Source: Bacillota bacterium (lineage in GTDB: Bacteria; Bacillota; Clostridia; Christensenellales; Borkfalkiaceae). Taken from it: 10,872 bases of DNA. The notes under the pieces were generated by a model. The model saw nothing but the letters and a program-made list of their open reading frames with translations, searched no databases and was not told the origin of the DNA. How positions within the stretch are numbered: the stretch's first letter is position 1; each line of letters starts with the position of its first letter. The stretch is from the NCBI GenBank assembly GCA_003343765.1, contig QAKO01000016.1:14366-25237 (forward strand), in the 5' to 3' direction. This document shows, in pieces, positions 1 through 5,988 of this stretch. Both the position numbers and the translations under genes were made by a program.

Positions 1-345
1 CAAGAGGACATAGCTTTGGAAGAAGGGGAGCAAAGTTATTTCATATTCACAGACAGTGATGAAGGGTGTTATCACTATTATTCCTACTTTTACAATGAAT
101 ATCAAGGGGCAGAAGAGATTACCGAATTTACTGTTTATTTTAAGTATTATATTGTGGATGATGTACTGACCTGCTTCTTTGACTCTGTCGAGTATGGAGA
201 AAAACATACGGAAGAGAAGGATCAGGTGAAGACTTATTGGAAAAATACGTTGGCGGCAAATAAGAATTATCTGATGAACACGGGCGGAAACTACTATGTC
301 AACGTGGATTTTCTGGAAAATGAGATTCCGAACTTCGGAAAATAA
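1..345 (+). CDS. Hypothetical protein, C-terminal part (5' end outside window)
   Basis: The reading frame is open from the first base to a TAA at 343-345, so this is the last 114 codons of a gene that begins upstream. A TTG at 16 is the first possible start inside the window, but no ribosome binding site precedes it and the frame continues to the left edge. The visible protein is acidic and very rich in Tyr and Phe (for example YHYYSYFYNEY near its start). It has no hydrophobic membrane segment, no recognisable catalytic motif and few cysteines. It may be the C-terminal domain of a secreted or lipoprotein-type protein, but nothing visible proves this, and I do not recognise the family. Its base composition is more AT-rich than the genes to the right. 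A strong terminator follows directly, which supports its being a real transcribed gene end. Confidence 0.6.
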   Translation, partial: QEDIALEEGEQSYFIFTDSDEGCYHYYSYFYNEYQGAEEITEFTVYFKYYIVDDVLTCFFDSVEYGEKHTEEKDQVKTYWKNTLAANKNYLMNTGGNYYVNVDFLENEIPNFGK

Positions 346-353
346 GACGGAAG

Positions 354-390
354 ATGCGCGCCGAAATTTTTCGGCGCGCATTCTTATCGT
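354..390 (+). terminator. Rho-independent terminator of the left-edge gene
   Basis: A perfect 13-bp inverted repeat (354-366 with 369-381) begins 9 nt after the stop codon at 345. Its core is GCGCGCCGAAA. It is followed by a T-rich stretch (TTCTT) from 381. The mirror strand lacks a T-run after the stem, so it should act mainly on rightward transcription. Confidence 0.85.
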
Positions 391-446
391 AGAAGAAAAG
401 GGAAATTTGAAAGGAGCTGCAGGGAACGAAATCTGTACGGTTTGAA

Positions 447-499
447 TAAAATAAAAAAGCGGCTGCGCCTTCCTGCATTTATCAGGAAGGCGCAGCCGC
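447..499 (-). terminator. Rho-independent terminator of marR-type gene
   Basis: A perfect 17-bp stem (459-475 with 483-499) has a 7-nt loop. Read on the minus strand, the stem is followed by six T residues (complement of the A-run 453-458) and further T-rich sequence. On the plus strand no T-run follows, so the element is oriented for the leftward regulator gene, whose stop lies about 85 nt upstream at 585. Together with the terminator at 354-390 it insulates two convergent units. Confidence 0.87.
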
Positions 500-511
500 C
501 CTTAAACTACT

Positions 512-591
512 CCAGTAACTATTTCAGTAACTGCTTCTGGTAAACTCTTCCTTAAAAGTTTCTGATAAATGCTTCAGTAATACTTCAGCGG
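512..591. repeat. Degenerate ~12-nt tandem repeat after marR
   Basis: Variants of TCAGTAA recur at 512, 524, 536, 561, 574 and 585 (CCAGTAA, TCAGTAA, TCTGGTAA, TCTGATAA, TCAGTAA, TCAGCGG). The steps are 12, 12, 25, 13 and 11 nt, so the spacing stays close to a 12-nt register. The array fills the space between the marR terminator stem and the marR stop codon, and its last copy contains that stop codon. Copies are short and imperfect, so chance cannot be fully excluded. No function is evident. Confidence 0.45.
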
Positions 592-1037
592 TTTTTATTT
601 TCCGTTTTCTGGATCAGGCGGAAGCATTCACTCAGATGATAGGAGAGGGCGTCCAGTTCGTCTTCATTCAAACCGCTGAATTTTTCACGGAATATGTCCA
701 TTGCCTGTTTTGCATAATACATTGCCAATTCTTCACCGTCGGGTAAAAGAGAAACATTGACTTGTCTGCGGTTTTTTTCGTCAGTTTCGCGCAGCAATGC
801 TCCGCGGTTTTCCAGATCGTTTACGATTCGAGTCATCTGCTGGTTGGAAACTCCCAGCCGATCGGCGAGTTCGCTCATGCTGATTTTTTTCATTTTTTTC
901 AGGATCAGCAGACAAAAAATCGCGTGCCGCGGCAGTTTTTCGTCAATTTTGTGCGGCGGAGCGATATAATCGCGCCGAAGTTGCGGCATGGCAGAATAAA
1001 TAAGCCGCGCCAATTTTTCGATTTTTTCTTCTTTCAA
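585..1037 (-). CDS. MarR-family winged-helix transcriptional regulator
   Basis: This is a 150-aa DNA-binding regulator, the usual MarR length. The winged helix covers roughly residues 33-104. The recognition-helix region is SNQQMTRIVNDLENRG (64-79), followed by a wing with the family pattern D-x-R-x-x-x-V-x-L (about 86-102, DEKNRRQVNVSLLPDG). Flanking helices at residues 1-25 and 105-145 would form the dimerisation domain. I chose the TTG start at 1037 because AGGAGG lies 7 nt upstream and because the promoter sits inside the in-frame extension that would lead to the ATG at 1091. The gene is divergent from two ABC exporter genes. MarR proteins in this arrangement typically repress an adjacent efflux system and release DNA when they bind a phenolic, antibiotic or other toxic ligand. 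The ligand cannot be read from the sequence. Confidence 0.93.
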   Translation of the reverse strand: MKEEKIEKLARLIYSAMPQLRRDYIAPPHKIDEKLPRHAIFCLLILKKMKKISMSELADRLGVSNQQMTRIVNDLENRGALLRETDEKNRRQVNVSLLPDGEELAMYYAKQAMDIFREKFSGLNEDELDALSYHLSECFRLIQKTENKNR

Positions 1038-1044
1038 TGTCCCG

Positions 1045-1050
1045 CCTCCT
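1045..1050 (-). promoter_or_regulatory. Strong Shine-Dalgarno that fixes the TTG start of marR
   Basis: AGGAGG on the minus strand lies 7 nt before the TTG at 1037. No comparable site precedes the upstream in-frame ATG at 1091. The transcription start predicted from the -10 box falls only a few bases upstream of this site, giving a very short leader. Confidence 0.88.
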
Positions 1051-1058
1051 TTTTCTAA

Positions 1059-1087
1059 ATTATAAACTTTCGGAATCCGCTTGTCAA
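1059..1087 (-). promoter_or_regulatory. Consensus sigma-A promoter of marR
   Basis: On the minus strand there is a perfect TTGACA (1087-1082), a 17-bp spacer and a perfect TATAAT (1064-1059). The expected start of transcription is near 1052, just before the AGGAGG at 1050-1045. This is a full-consensus, probably strong promoter, so repression rather than weak initiation is likely to set its output. Confidence 0.88.
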
Positions 1088-1101
1088 TCATTTTACATAC
1101 T

Positions 1102-1143
1102 TTTCACAAATGTTAAATATAAATATATGTGAAATATTTGACA
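1102..1143. promoter_or_regulatory. Candidate MarR operator region
   Basis: Between the divergent promoters is an AT-rich stretch with several overlapping palindromes. The clearest is TGTGAAATATTTGACA (1128-1143), in which 7 of 8 base pairs are symmetric; it contains the -35 hexamer of the exporter promoter. A second, weaker one is TTCACAAATGTTAA (1103-1116), 5 of 7 pairs, with its centre 26 bp away. An outer inverted repeat pairs 1102-1111 with 1125-1134 (9 of 10). Size and position fit a MarR dimer site that blocks RNA polymerase at the exporter promoter. Assignment to this MarR protein is inference from context. Confidence 0.6.
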
Positions 1144-1167
1144 GAAGAAAGGCAAGCGTGCTATAAT
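1138..1167 (+). promoter_or_regulatory. Sigma-A promoter of the ABC exporter operon
   Basis: TTGACA (1138-1143) and TATAAT (1162-1167) are both perfect hexamers, separated by 18 bp. Transcription should begin near 1174, leaving a leader of about 30 nt with the ribosome binding site at 1194-1200. The -35 box lies inside the palindrome 1128-1143. Confidence 0.87.
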
Positions 1168-1205
1168 TTGCAGCAAGTAAACAAGGGAATTTCAAAGAGG
1201 TATTC

Positions 1206-3002
1206 ATGCTTAGAATTTTTAAGACTTTGAAATGGAAGGAATGGATCTACGCATTGTTTGGCGTAGGATTCATAGTGTTGCAGGTCTGGCTGGATCTGAC
1301 GATGCCCGATTACATGGAAGAGATCACGAAACTTGCGGTATCGGGGGCGGCGTCAGGCGGGGAGATCTGGAAGAACGGAGCTTTAATGCTGGGGTGTGCG
1401 CTGGGAAGTGCGATCAGTTCGATGCTGGTCGGATATTTTGCGGCGAGAATCGCGGCAACGGTATCTTTTCGTTTGCGTAGTCAGGTATTTGACCGCGTGG
1501 AGAGCTTTTCGATGGAAGAGATCAATCGTTTTTCCACCGCATCTCTCATTACACGCACGACGAACGACATCCAGCAGGTGCAGATGGTCATATCCATGGG
1601 ATTGCAGATCATGGTCAAGGCACCGATTCTGGCGGTGTGGGCGGTCTGCAAGATCCTTACGCGCAATTGGCAGTGGTCTGTTTCGACGGCAGTCGCGGTC
1701 GGCATTATGGTGATCATGCTTCTGTTTATTTTTCTGGCGGTGTTTCCGAAATTCCGTCTGGTTCAGAAACTTACGGACAATCTGAACGGGGTCACGCGTG
1801 AGAATCTGACGGGCGTGCGCGTTGTGCGTGCGTACAATGCGGAAGAGTACCAGCAGAAAAAATTTGAAAAAGCGAATACGGATCTGACAAAGACGCAATT
1901 ATTCACTTCGCGGGCGATGGCGATCATGATGCCGATGATGACGATGATCATGAGCGGGCTTACGCTTGCGATTTATTGGGTGGGTGCGTACCTGATTGGC
2001 GATCTTCCCACGGGTGCGGAACGCTATGAGATGTTTGCGCAGATGTCGGCGTTTTCGGGGTATGCGATGCAGGTCGTGATGGCATTCATGATGCTGGCGA
2101 TGATCTTTATCATTCTGCCGCGTGCGATGGTATCGGTACGGCGTATCGGTGAGGTGCTGGACGCGACATCGAATATTGTGGACGGTACGCTTTCAGCCGC
2201 GCCGGAAGGTTCTCCTGTCGGAACGGTAGAATTTCGGAACGTTTCTTTTAAATATCCCGACGCGTCGGAGTATGTCCTGCACGATTTGACTTTCAAAGCG
2301 GAAAAGGGGCAGACGGTAGCGTTTATCGGATCGACGGGCAGCGGAAAATCCACGGCGATCAATCTTGTGCCGCGCTTTTACGATGCGACGGAAGGCGAGA
2401 TCCTGGTGGACGGCGTGAACGTAAAAGATTACACCTTGCGTGCTTTGCATGATAAGATCGGGTATGTGCCGCAGCGCGCTGTCCTGTTTTCGGGTACGGT
2501 GGAGAGCAACGTGGCGTACGGAGCGAAGGACGGGCTGGAATTTACAAAAGAAGGCGTCAAGGACGCCGTGCGGATCGCGCAGGGTCAGGAATTTGTGGAA
2601 AAGATGGAAGGCGGATACGAGGCGCACATTGCGCAAGGCGGCACGAACGTTTCGGGCGGACAGAAACAGCGTCTTGCGATCGCACGCGCGGTCTGCAGGA
2701 AGCCTGAAATTTATATTTTTGACGATTCGTTCTCAGCGCTCGACTATAAGACAGACCGTTTGCTGCGCACCGCGCTGAAGCGGGAAACGGGCGGCGCGAC
2801 GTCGCTGATTGTGGCACAGCGGATCGGAACGATCCGCGATGCCGATCTGATCATTGTACTGGATGAAGGCAAAGTGGTCGGGCAGGGCACGCATGAGGAA
2901 CTCATGAAAAACTGCGAGGTATACCGCGAAATCGCGTATTCGCAGCTTTCCAAAGAAGAACTGGAAGAAAACGGGGAGGTGAGCGAAAATGGCGGAAACT
3001 GA
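1206..3002 (+). CDS. ABC exporter half-transporter with degenerate ATP site (heterodimer subunit 1)
   Basis: This 598-aa type IV ABC half-transporter has six membrane helices in about residues 12-305 and a nucleotide-binding domain from about 340. Walker A is GSTGSGKST (375-383), the Q-loop Gln is 423, the signature is VSGGQ (482-486) and Walker B is IYIFDD (502-507). The catalytic Glu after Walker B is replaced by Asp507, and the switch-loop His by Gln538 (VAQRI). Both substitutions are known from the degenerate-site subunit of heterodimeric exporters such as TM287/288 and BmrCD, so this chain probably binds ATP at the non-hydrolysing site. AAAGAGG lies 5 nt before the ATG. The gene is first in an operon and overlaps the next by 14 nt. 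A multidrug or toxic-compound exporter controlled by the divergent MarR protein is likely; the substrate is unknown. Confidence 0.94.
   Translation: MLRIFKTLKWKEWIYALFGVGFIVLQVWLDLTMPDYMEEITKLAVSGAASGGEIWKNGALMLGCALGSAISSMLVGYFAARIAATVSFRLRSQVFDRVESFSMEEINRFSTASLITRTTNDIQQVQMVISMGLQIMVKAPILAVWAVCKILTRNWQWSVSTAVAVGIMVIMLLFIFLAVFPKFRLVQKLTDNLNGVTRENLTGVRVVRAYNAEEYQQKKFEKANTDLTKTQLFTSRAMAIMMPMMTMIMSGLTLAIYWVGAYLIGDLPTGAERYEMFAQMSAFSGYAMQVVMAFMMLAMIFIILPRAMVSVRRIGEVLDATSNIVDGTLSAAPEGSPVGTVEFRNVSFKYPDASEYVLHDLTFKAEKGQTVAFIGSTGSGKSTAINLVPRFYDATEGEILVDGVNVKDYTLRALHDKIGYVPQRAVLFSGTVESNVAYGAKDGLEFTKEGVKDAVRIAQGQEFVEKMEGGYEAHIAQGGTNVSGGQKQRLAIARAVCRKPEIYIFDDSFSALDYKTDRLLRTALKRETGGATSLIVAQRIGTIRDADLIIVLDEGKVVGQGTHEELMKNCEVYREIAYSQLSKEELEENGEVSENGGN
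2975..2982 (+). promoter_or_regulatory. Shine-Dalgarno of the second exporter gene inside the first
   Basis: GGAGGTGA, a near-perfect anti-16S match, lies 6 nt before the ATG at 2989 and within the last codons of the first exporter gene. Strong initiation at an overlapping start should couple synthesis of the two subunits. Confidence 0.85.
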
Positions 3003-4839
3003 CAGAGCGCCCCGTCGTCAAGGGCCGATGGGCGGACACGGCCCCGGGCCGCGCATAGCGGAAAAACCGAAAAACTTCAAGAAAGCGATGGGGAAACTCA
3101 TTTCTTTCATACGCCCGTATGTGGCGGCGATCGTCATTGCATTGCTGTTTGCGGTGGCGGGCGTTGTGCTGAACCTGATCGGGCCGAATGTCCTGAGCGA
3201 TCTGACCGATGCGATCCAGGCAGCGTTTTTGCAGAACGGAGTCCTGGGTACTTTTGAAATGGATATGGAACGTGTTCTGATGCTCTGTATCTTTCTGGTT
3301 GTGCTGTATGGGGCGGGCTTGCTCTGTTCGTACATTCAGGGACTGATCATGGCGACGGTCACACAGAAAAATTCAAGAAATCTGCGCACGGCTATATCCG
3401 AAAAAATCAATCTCATTCCTTTGAGCTATTTCGATACGCACAGCATCGGCGACGTACTTTCGCGCGTGACCAACGATGTGGATATGATCGGACAGACTCT
3501 GAACCAATCCGTCGTAACGTTGGTAACGGCCATCGTTATGCTTTTTGGAAGCGTGATCATGATGTTTGTCACAAACTGGATCATGGCGTTTACGGCGATC
3601 GCGGCGAGCCTGATCGGATTTGTGTTCATGTTCCTGATCATGGGCAAATCGCAGAAATATTTTGCGCGCCAGCAACGGTATCTCGGCGAGATCAACGGGC
3701 ATATTGAAGAATCGTATTCCGGACACAATGTCATCAAGGCGTATAATGCGGAAAATGCCGTAAAGGAAGTTTTTGACGACATCAACTATAAATTATATCA
3801 AAGCGCATGGAAGTCTCAGTTCTTTTCGGGATTGATGATGCCGCTCATGACCTTTGTCGGAAATCTCGGTTATGTAGCGGTCTGCGTTGTGGGGGCGGTG
3901 CTGGTCGCAAACGGAAATATCGAATTCGGAACGGTCATCGCGTTTACGCTGTATGTGCGTCTGTTCACTTCGCCGCTTTCGCAGCTGGCGCAGGCATTCA
4001 CGAGTATGCAGACGGCCGCGGCGGCGAGCGAGCGCGTATTCGAATTCCTGGAAGAAAAAGAACTTTCGGATGAGAGCGCAAAAACTACCGTCTTATCCCC
4101 TTCGGAAGTGCGCGGCGACGTCTCTTTTGAACACGTTCATTTCGGGTATGATCCCGAAAAGATCATTATCAATGATTTTTCGGCGGAGGCGAAAGCAGGG
4201 CAGAAGATCGCGATCGTAGGGCCGACCGGCGCGGGTAAAACGACAATGGTCAATTTGCTCATGCGTTTTTATGAGATCAACAGCGGAAATATTAAAATCG
4301 ACGGGATCCCGACGAGCGATCTGACGCGCGAGAACGTGCACGATCTGTTCTGTATGGTATTGCAGGATACGTGGCTGTTTGACGGTACGATCAAGGAAAA
4401 TGTGATTTACAGCAAGGAAAACGTATCCGATGAGGATGTCGTGCGCGCCTGCAAAGCGGTCGGATTGCATCATTTTATCATGACGTTGCCCAAAGGTTAT
4501 GATACGGTGCTCGACGATAAGGCAAATTTGTCCGCAGGGCAGAAACAGCTTGTCACCATCGCGCGCGCAATGATCGAAAATGCACCCATGCTGATTCTGG
4601 ATGAAGCGACGAGCTCTGTGGATACGCGTACCGAAGAACTCATACAAAAGGCGATGGATAAACTGACGGTGGGTCGTACGTCTTTCATCATTGCACACAG
4701 GCTTTCGACCATTCGCAATGCGGATCTGATCCTAGTCATGAAAGACGGCGATATCATCGAAAAGGGCAACCATGAACAGCTGCTCGCAAAAAAAGGTTTT
4801 TACGCCGATCTTTACAACTCACAGTTCGAAAGCGCTTAA
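2989..4839 (+). CDS. ABC exporter half-transporter with canonical Walker B (heterodimer subunit 2)
   Basis: This 616-aa half-transporter has a Pro/Gly/Arg-rich cytosolic N-terminus (about 1-28), six membrane helices in about 43-325 and a nucleotide-binding domain from about 375. Walker A is GPTGAGKTT (411-419), the Q-loop Gln is 459, Walker B is MLILDE (534-539) with catalytic Glu539, and the switch His is 570 (IIAHR). The signature is LSAGQ (514-518) rather than LSGGQ. In a head-to-tail dimer this altered signature faces the degenerate Walker A/B of the partner, while this chain's intact Walker A/B/His faces the partner's VSGGQ. The pair therefore has one degenerate and one consensus site, as in known heterodimeric exporters. 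The start overlaps the partner gene by 14 nt, and the operon ends 29 nt downstream at a terminator. Confidence 0.95.
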   Translation: MAETDRAPRRQGPMGGHGPGPRIAEKPKNFKKAMGKLISFIRPYVAAIVIALLFAVAGVVLNLIGPNVLSDLTDAIQAAFLQNGVLGTFEMDMERVLMLCIFLVVLYGAGLLCSYIQGLIMATVTQKNSRNLRTAISEKINLIPLSYFDTHSIGDVLSRVTNDVDMIGQTLNQSVVTLVTAIVMLFGSVIMMFVTNWIMAFTAIAASLIGFVFMFLIMGKSQKYFARQQRYLGEINGHIEESYSGHNVIKAYNAENAVKEVFDDINYKLYQSAWKSQFFSGLMMPLMTFVGNLGYVAVCVVGAVLVANGNIEFGTVIAFTLYVRLFTSPLSQLAQAFTSMQTAAAASERVFEFLEEKELSDESAKTTVLSPSEVRGDVSFEHVHFGYDPEKIIINDFSAEAKAGQKIAIVGPTGAGKTTMVNLLMRFYEINSGNIKIDGIPTSDLTRENVHDLFCMVLQDTWLFDGTIKENVIYSKENVSDEDVVRACKAVGLHHFIMTLPKGYDTVLDDKANLSAGQKQLVTIARAMIENAPMLILDEATSSVDTRTEELIQKAMDKLTVGRTSFIIAHRLSTIRNADLILVMKDGDIIEKGNHEQLLAKKGFYADLYNSQFESA

Positions 4840-4867
4840 CGCTGTTCCGAACAGGAATGCAAAGTAT

Positions 4868-4925
4868 AGCAAAAGCGCCCGTCTGCGCAAATTTCTGCGC
4901 AGACGGGCGCTTTTGCTGTTATTTC
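4868..4925 (+). terminator. Strong terminator of the exporter operon
   Basis: A perfect 22-bp stem (4868-4889 with 4896-4917) with a 6-nt loop lies 29 nt after the second exporter gene. The core is GCGCCCGTCTGCGCA, and the right arm includes TTTTGC followed by TGTTATTT. The outer A/T part of the stem gives a T-run on both strands, so it could also stop leftward transcription from the flavoprotein gene. Confidence 0.87.
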
Positions 4926-5156
4926 CCTTGTGCTTGACTTTACCGGCAATTTGTCGCCGATAAAAAAGTTTTTTCGTAAATTTGAGAATATTGTCTGACT
5001 GCGAAAAATTTTAAAATCCATATTTTTCGCTGAAAAATAAAATGTACGTTATCCGTTATTTTAGTACAGCGCAGGTCTTTCCGTGATTCAGCCATGCAGA
5101 AAATGCGCTCGGATCTGAAATATTAACGGACTTGGAATGTTATTGGACTTGGAATG
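4918..5156. other. Gene-free AT-rich gap between convergent genes
   Basis: No open frame here has a ribosome binding site or family resemblance. One visible structure is a perfect 9-bp AT-rich inverted repeat (GCGAAAAAT at 5001-5009, ATTTTTCGC at 5022-5030, 12-nt spacer). A second is a short A6-G-T6 palindrome around 4964-4976. Neither looks like a standard terminator, though either could contribute to ending leftward transcription from the flavoprotein gene. The right end contains the tandem repeat at 5128-5160. Confidence 0.5.
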
Positions 5157-5160
5157 TTAT
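5128..5160. repeat. Two-copy 16-nt direct repeat at the flavoprotein gene end
   Basis: GGACTTGGAATGTTAT occurs perfectly at 5128-5143 and again at 5145-5160, a period of 17 nt. The right copy contains the TAA stop (5159-5157) of the minus-strand flavoprotein gene. This looks like a small tandem duplication, for example by replication slippage, just beyond the coding region. Confidence 0.85.
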
Positions 5161-5699
5161 CGGATGGATTTTCCCATTTCATAGGCTTGCTGCATGGCGG
5201 GGGTATGGCGTACTTCGCCTTTTTTCCAGACGCCTGTCCCGTAAACGCAACCGCATTCTTCGGGATCTTCCAGACAATCGGTGAAGCCGCGCAGAGTGTC
5301 GAAAGTGCGCTCCATATTTTCTGCGGTTTCGTCCGCCATGGTGGCAATAAAGTAGAATTTTTTGCCCTTCATTTCTTCATAACAGGTACTGCAACGGTCA
5401 ATGAGCGCTTTTAATTGGGCGCAGGGTGCATAAAAATAAACGGGTGTGGCAAACACGATCACGTCCGCTTCGACCATTTTTTCAATGATTTCGGGGGCGT
5501 CATCCTTTTGCGGGCAGGGTTTTCTCAGCTCCGAACAGGTACCGCACCCCGTACACATCCCGATTTTCTTTTGGCGGAGCCGTACTATCTCCGTCAGATT
5601 CCCGCTTTCCGCTGCTCCGCGCGCAAATTCGTCGCTTAAAATTTCACTGTTGCCGCCTGCACGCGGCGTAGATGAAATGATCAGTACTTTTTTATTCAT
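5157..5699 (-). CDS. Flavodoxin-fold NAD(P)H-dependent FMN oxidoreductase, iron-sulfur flavoprotein-like
   Basis: This 180-aa cytosolic flavoprotein belongs to the NADPH-dependent FMN reductase superfamily. The FMN phosphate loop is SSTPRAGGNSE (9-19), and the family-typical segment PVYFYAPCAQLKALIDR (86-102) follows the central strand. Cys49-x2-Cys52-x2-Cys55-x6-Cys62 closely resembles the compact cysteine motif that binds a [4Fe-4S] cluster in archaeal and clostridial iron-sulfur flavoproteins. Ten cysteines in total is high for this length. It may transfer electrons from reduced ferredoxin or NAD(P)H to quinones, oxygen species or other acceptors; the acceptor is not determinable. I chose the ATG at 5699 because AAGGAAGG precedes it by about 8 nt and because the N-terminus MNKKVLIISS starts the first beta-strand. 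The frame stays open to 5975 upstream, but that extension crosses the promoter. Regulation looks MerR-type. Confidence 0.9.
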   Translation of the reverse strand: MNKKVLIISSTPRAGGNSEILSDEFARGAAESGNLTEIVRLRQKKIGMCTGCGTCSELRKPCPQKDDAPEIIEKMVEADVIVFATPVYFYAPCAQLKALIDRCSTCYEEMKGKKFYFIATMADETAENMERTFDTLRGFTDCLEDPEECGCVYGTGVWKKGEVRHTPAMQQAYEMGKSIR

Positions 5700-5739
5700 G
5701 ATGATTTCCTTCCTTTGTCTGTGTTTTTTGTCTGATTGT

Positions 5740-5770
5740 ATTATAAATCCTGGAGTCGGCTCCAAGTCAA
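5740..5770 (-). promoter_or_regulatory. MerR-type promoter/operator of the flavoprotein gene
   Basis: On the minus strand TTGACT (5770-5765) and TATAAT (5745-5740) are separated by 19 bp, too long for efficient unassisted initiation. The spacer is filled by the near-palindrome CTTGGAGCCGACTCCAGG (5766-5749), 7 of 9 pairs symmetric. An over-long spacer with a centred palindrome is the hallmark of promoters activated by MerR-family regulators, which distort the DNA to realign the two hexamers. The CTTGGAG/CTCCAAG-type half-sites resemble those of MerR proteins that sense aldehydes, thiol stress or drugs. The predicted leader is about 33 nt. No MerR gene lies in the window. Confidence 0.78.
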
Positions 5771-5988
5771 GCCTTTTTTGAAAAAATTCTGCCACCGAAG
5801 AGGAAAATTTTGACGGTACAAAATTATCCGATATGCGGAGTCGACGGAATACGGATAAGGTTCGGAACGGGCGGGAAAGCTTCGGCAGTACAACACAACC
5901 CGGGAAAGGAAGAAACCTCATCGGATGATTATAAAAAGAGTTTAGAAAACAGGAAAAAACAATAAGTTCGGGCATATATATAGAAGAT
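5771..5988. other. Non-coding region upstream of the YkvI-like gene
   Basis: No gene is supported here. A T6-G-A6 palindrome lies at about 5774-5786, and a 7-bp inverted repeat TTATCCG/CGGATAA (5824-5830, 5852-5858) could be a regulatory site. I could not identify a convincing plus-strand promoter for the gene at 5989. Confidence 0.4.

Noticed and set aside
512..591. Possible CRISPR-like array
   Set aside because: Units are only about 12 nt, degenerate and without spacers, and there are no cas genes in the window.
5700..5975. In-frame 92-codon N-terminal extension of the flavoprotein
   Set aside because: It crosses the TTGACT/TATAAT promoter, lacks family resemblance, and the ATG at 5699 has a good ribosome binding site and starts at the first strand of the fold.
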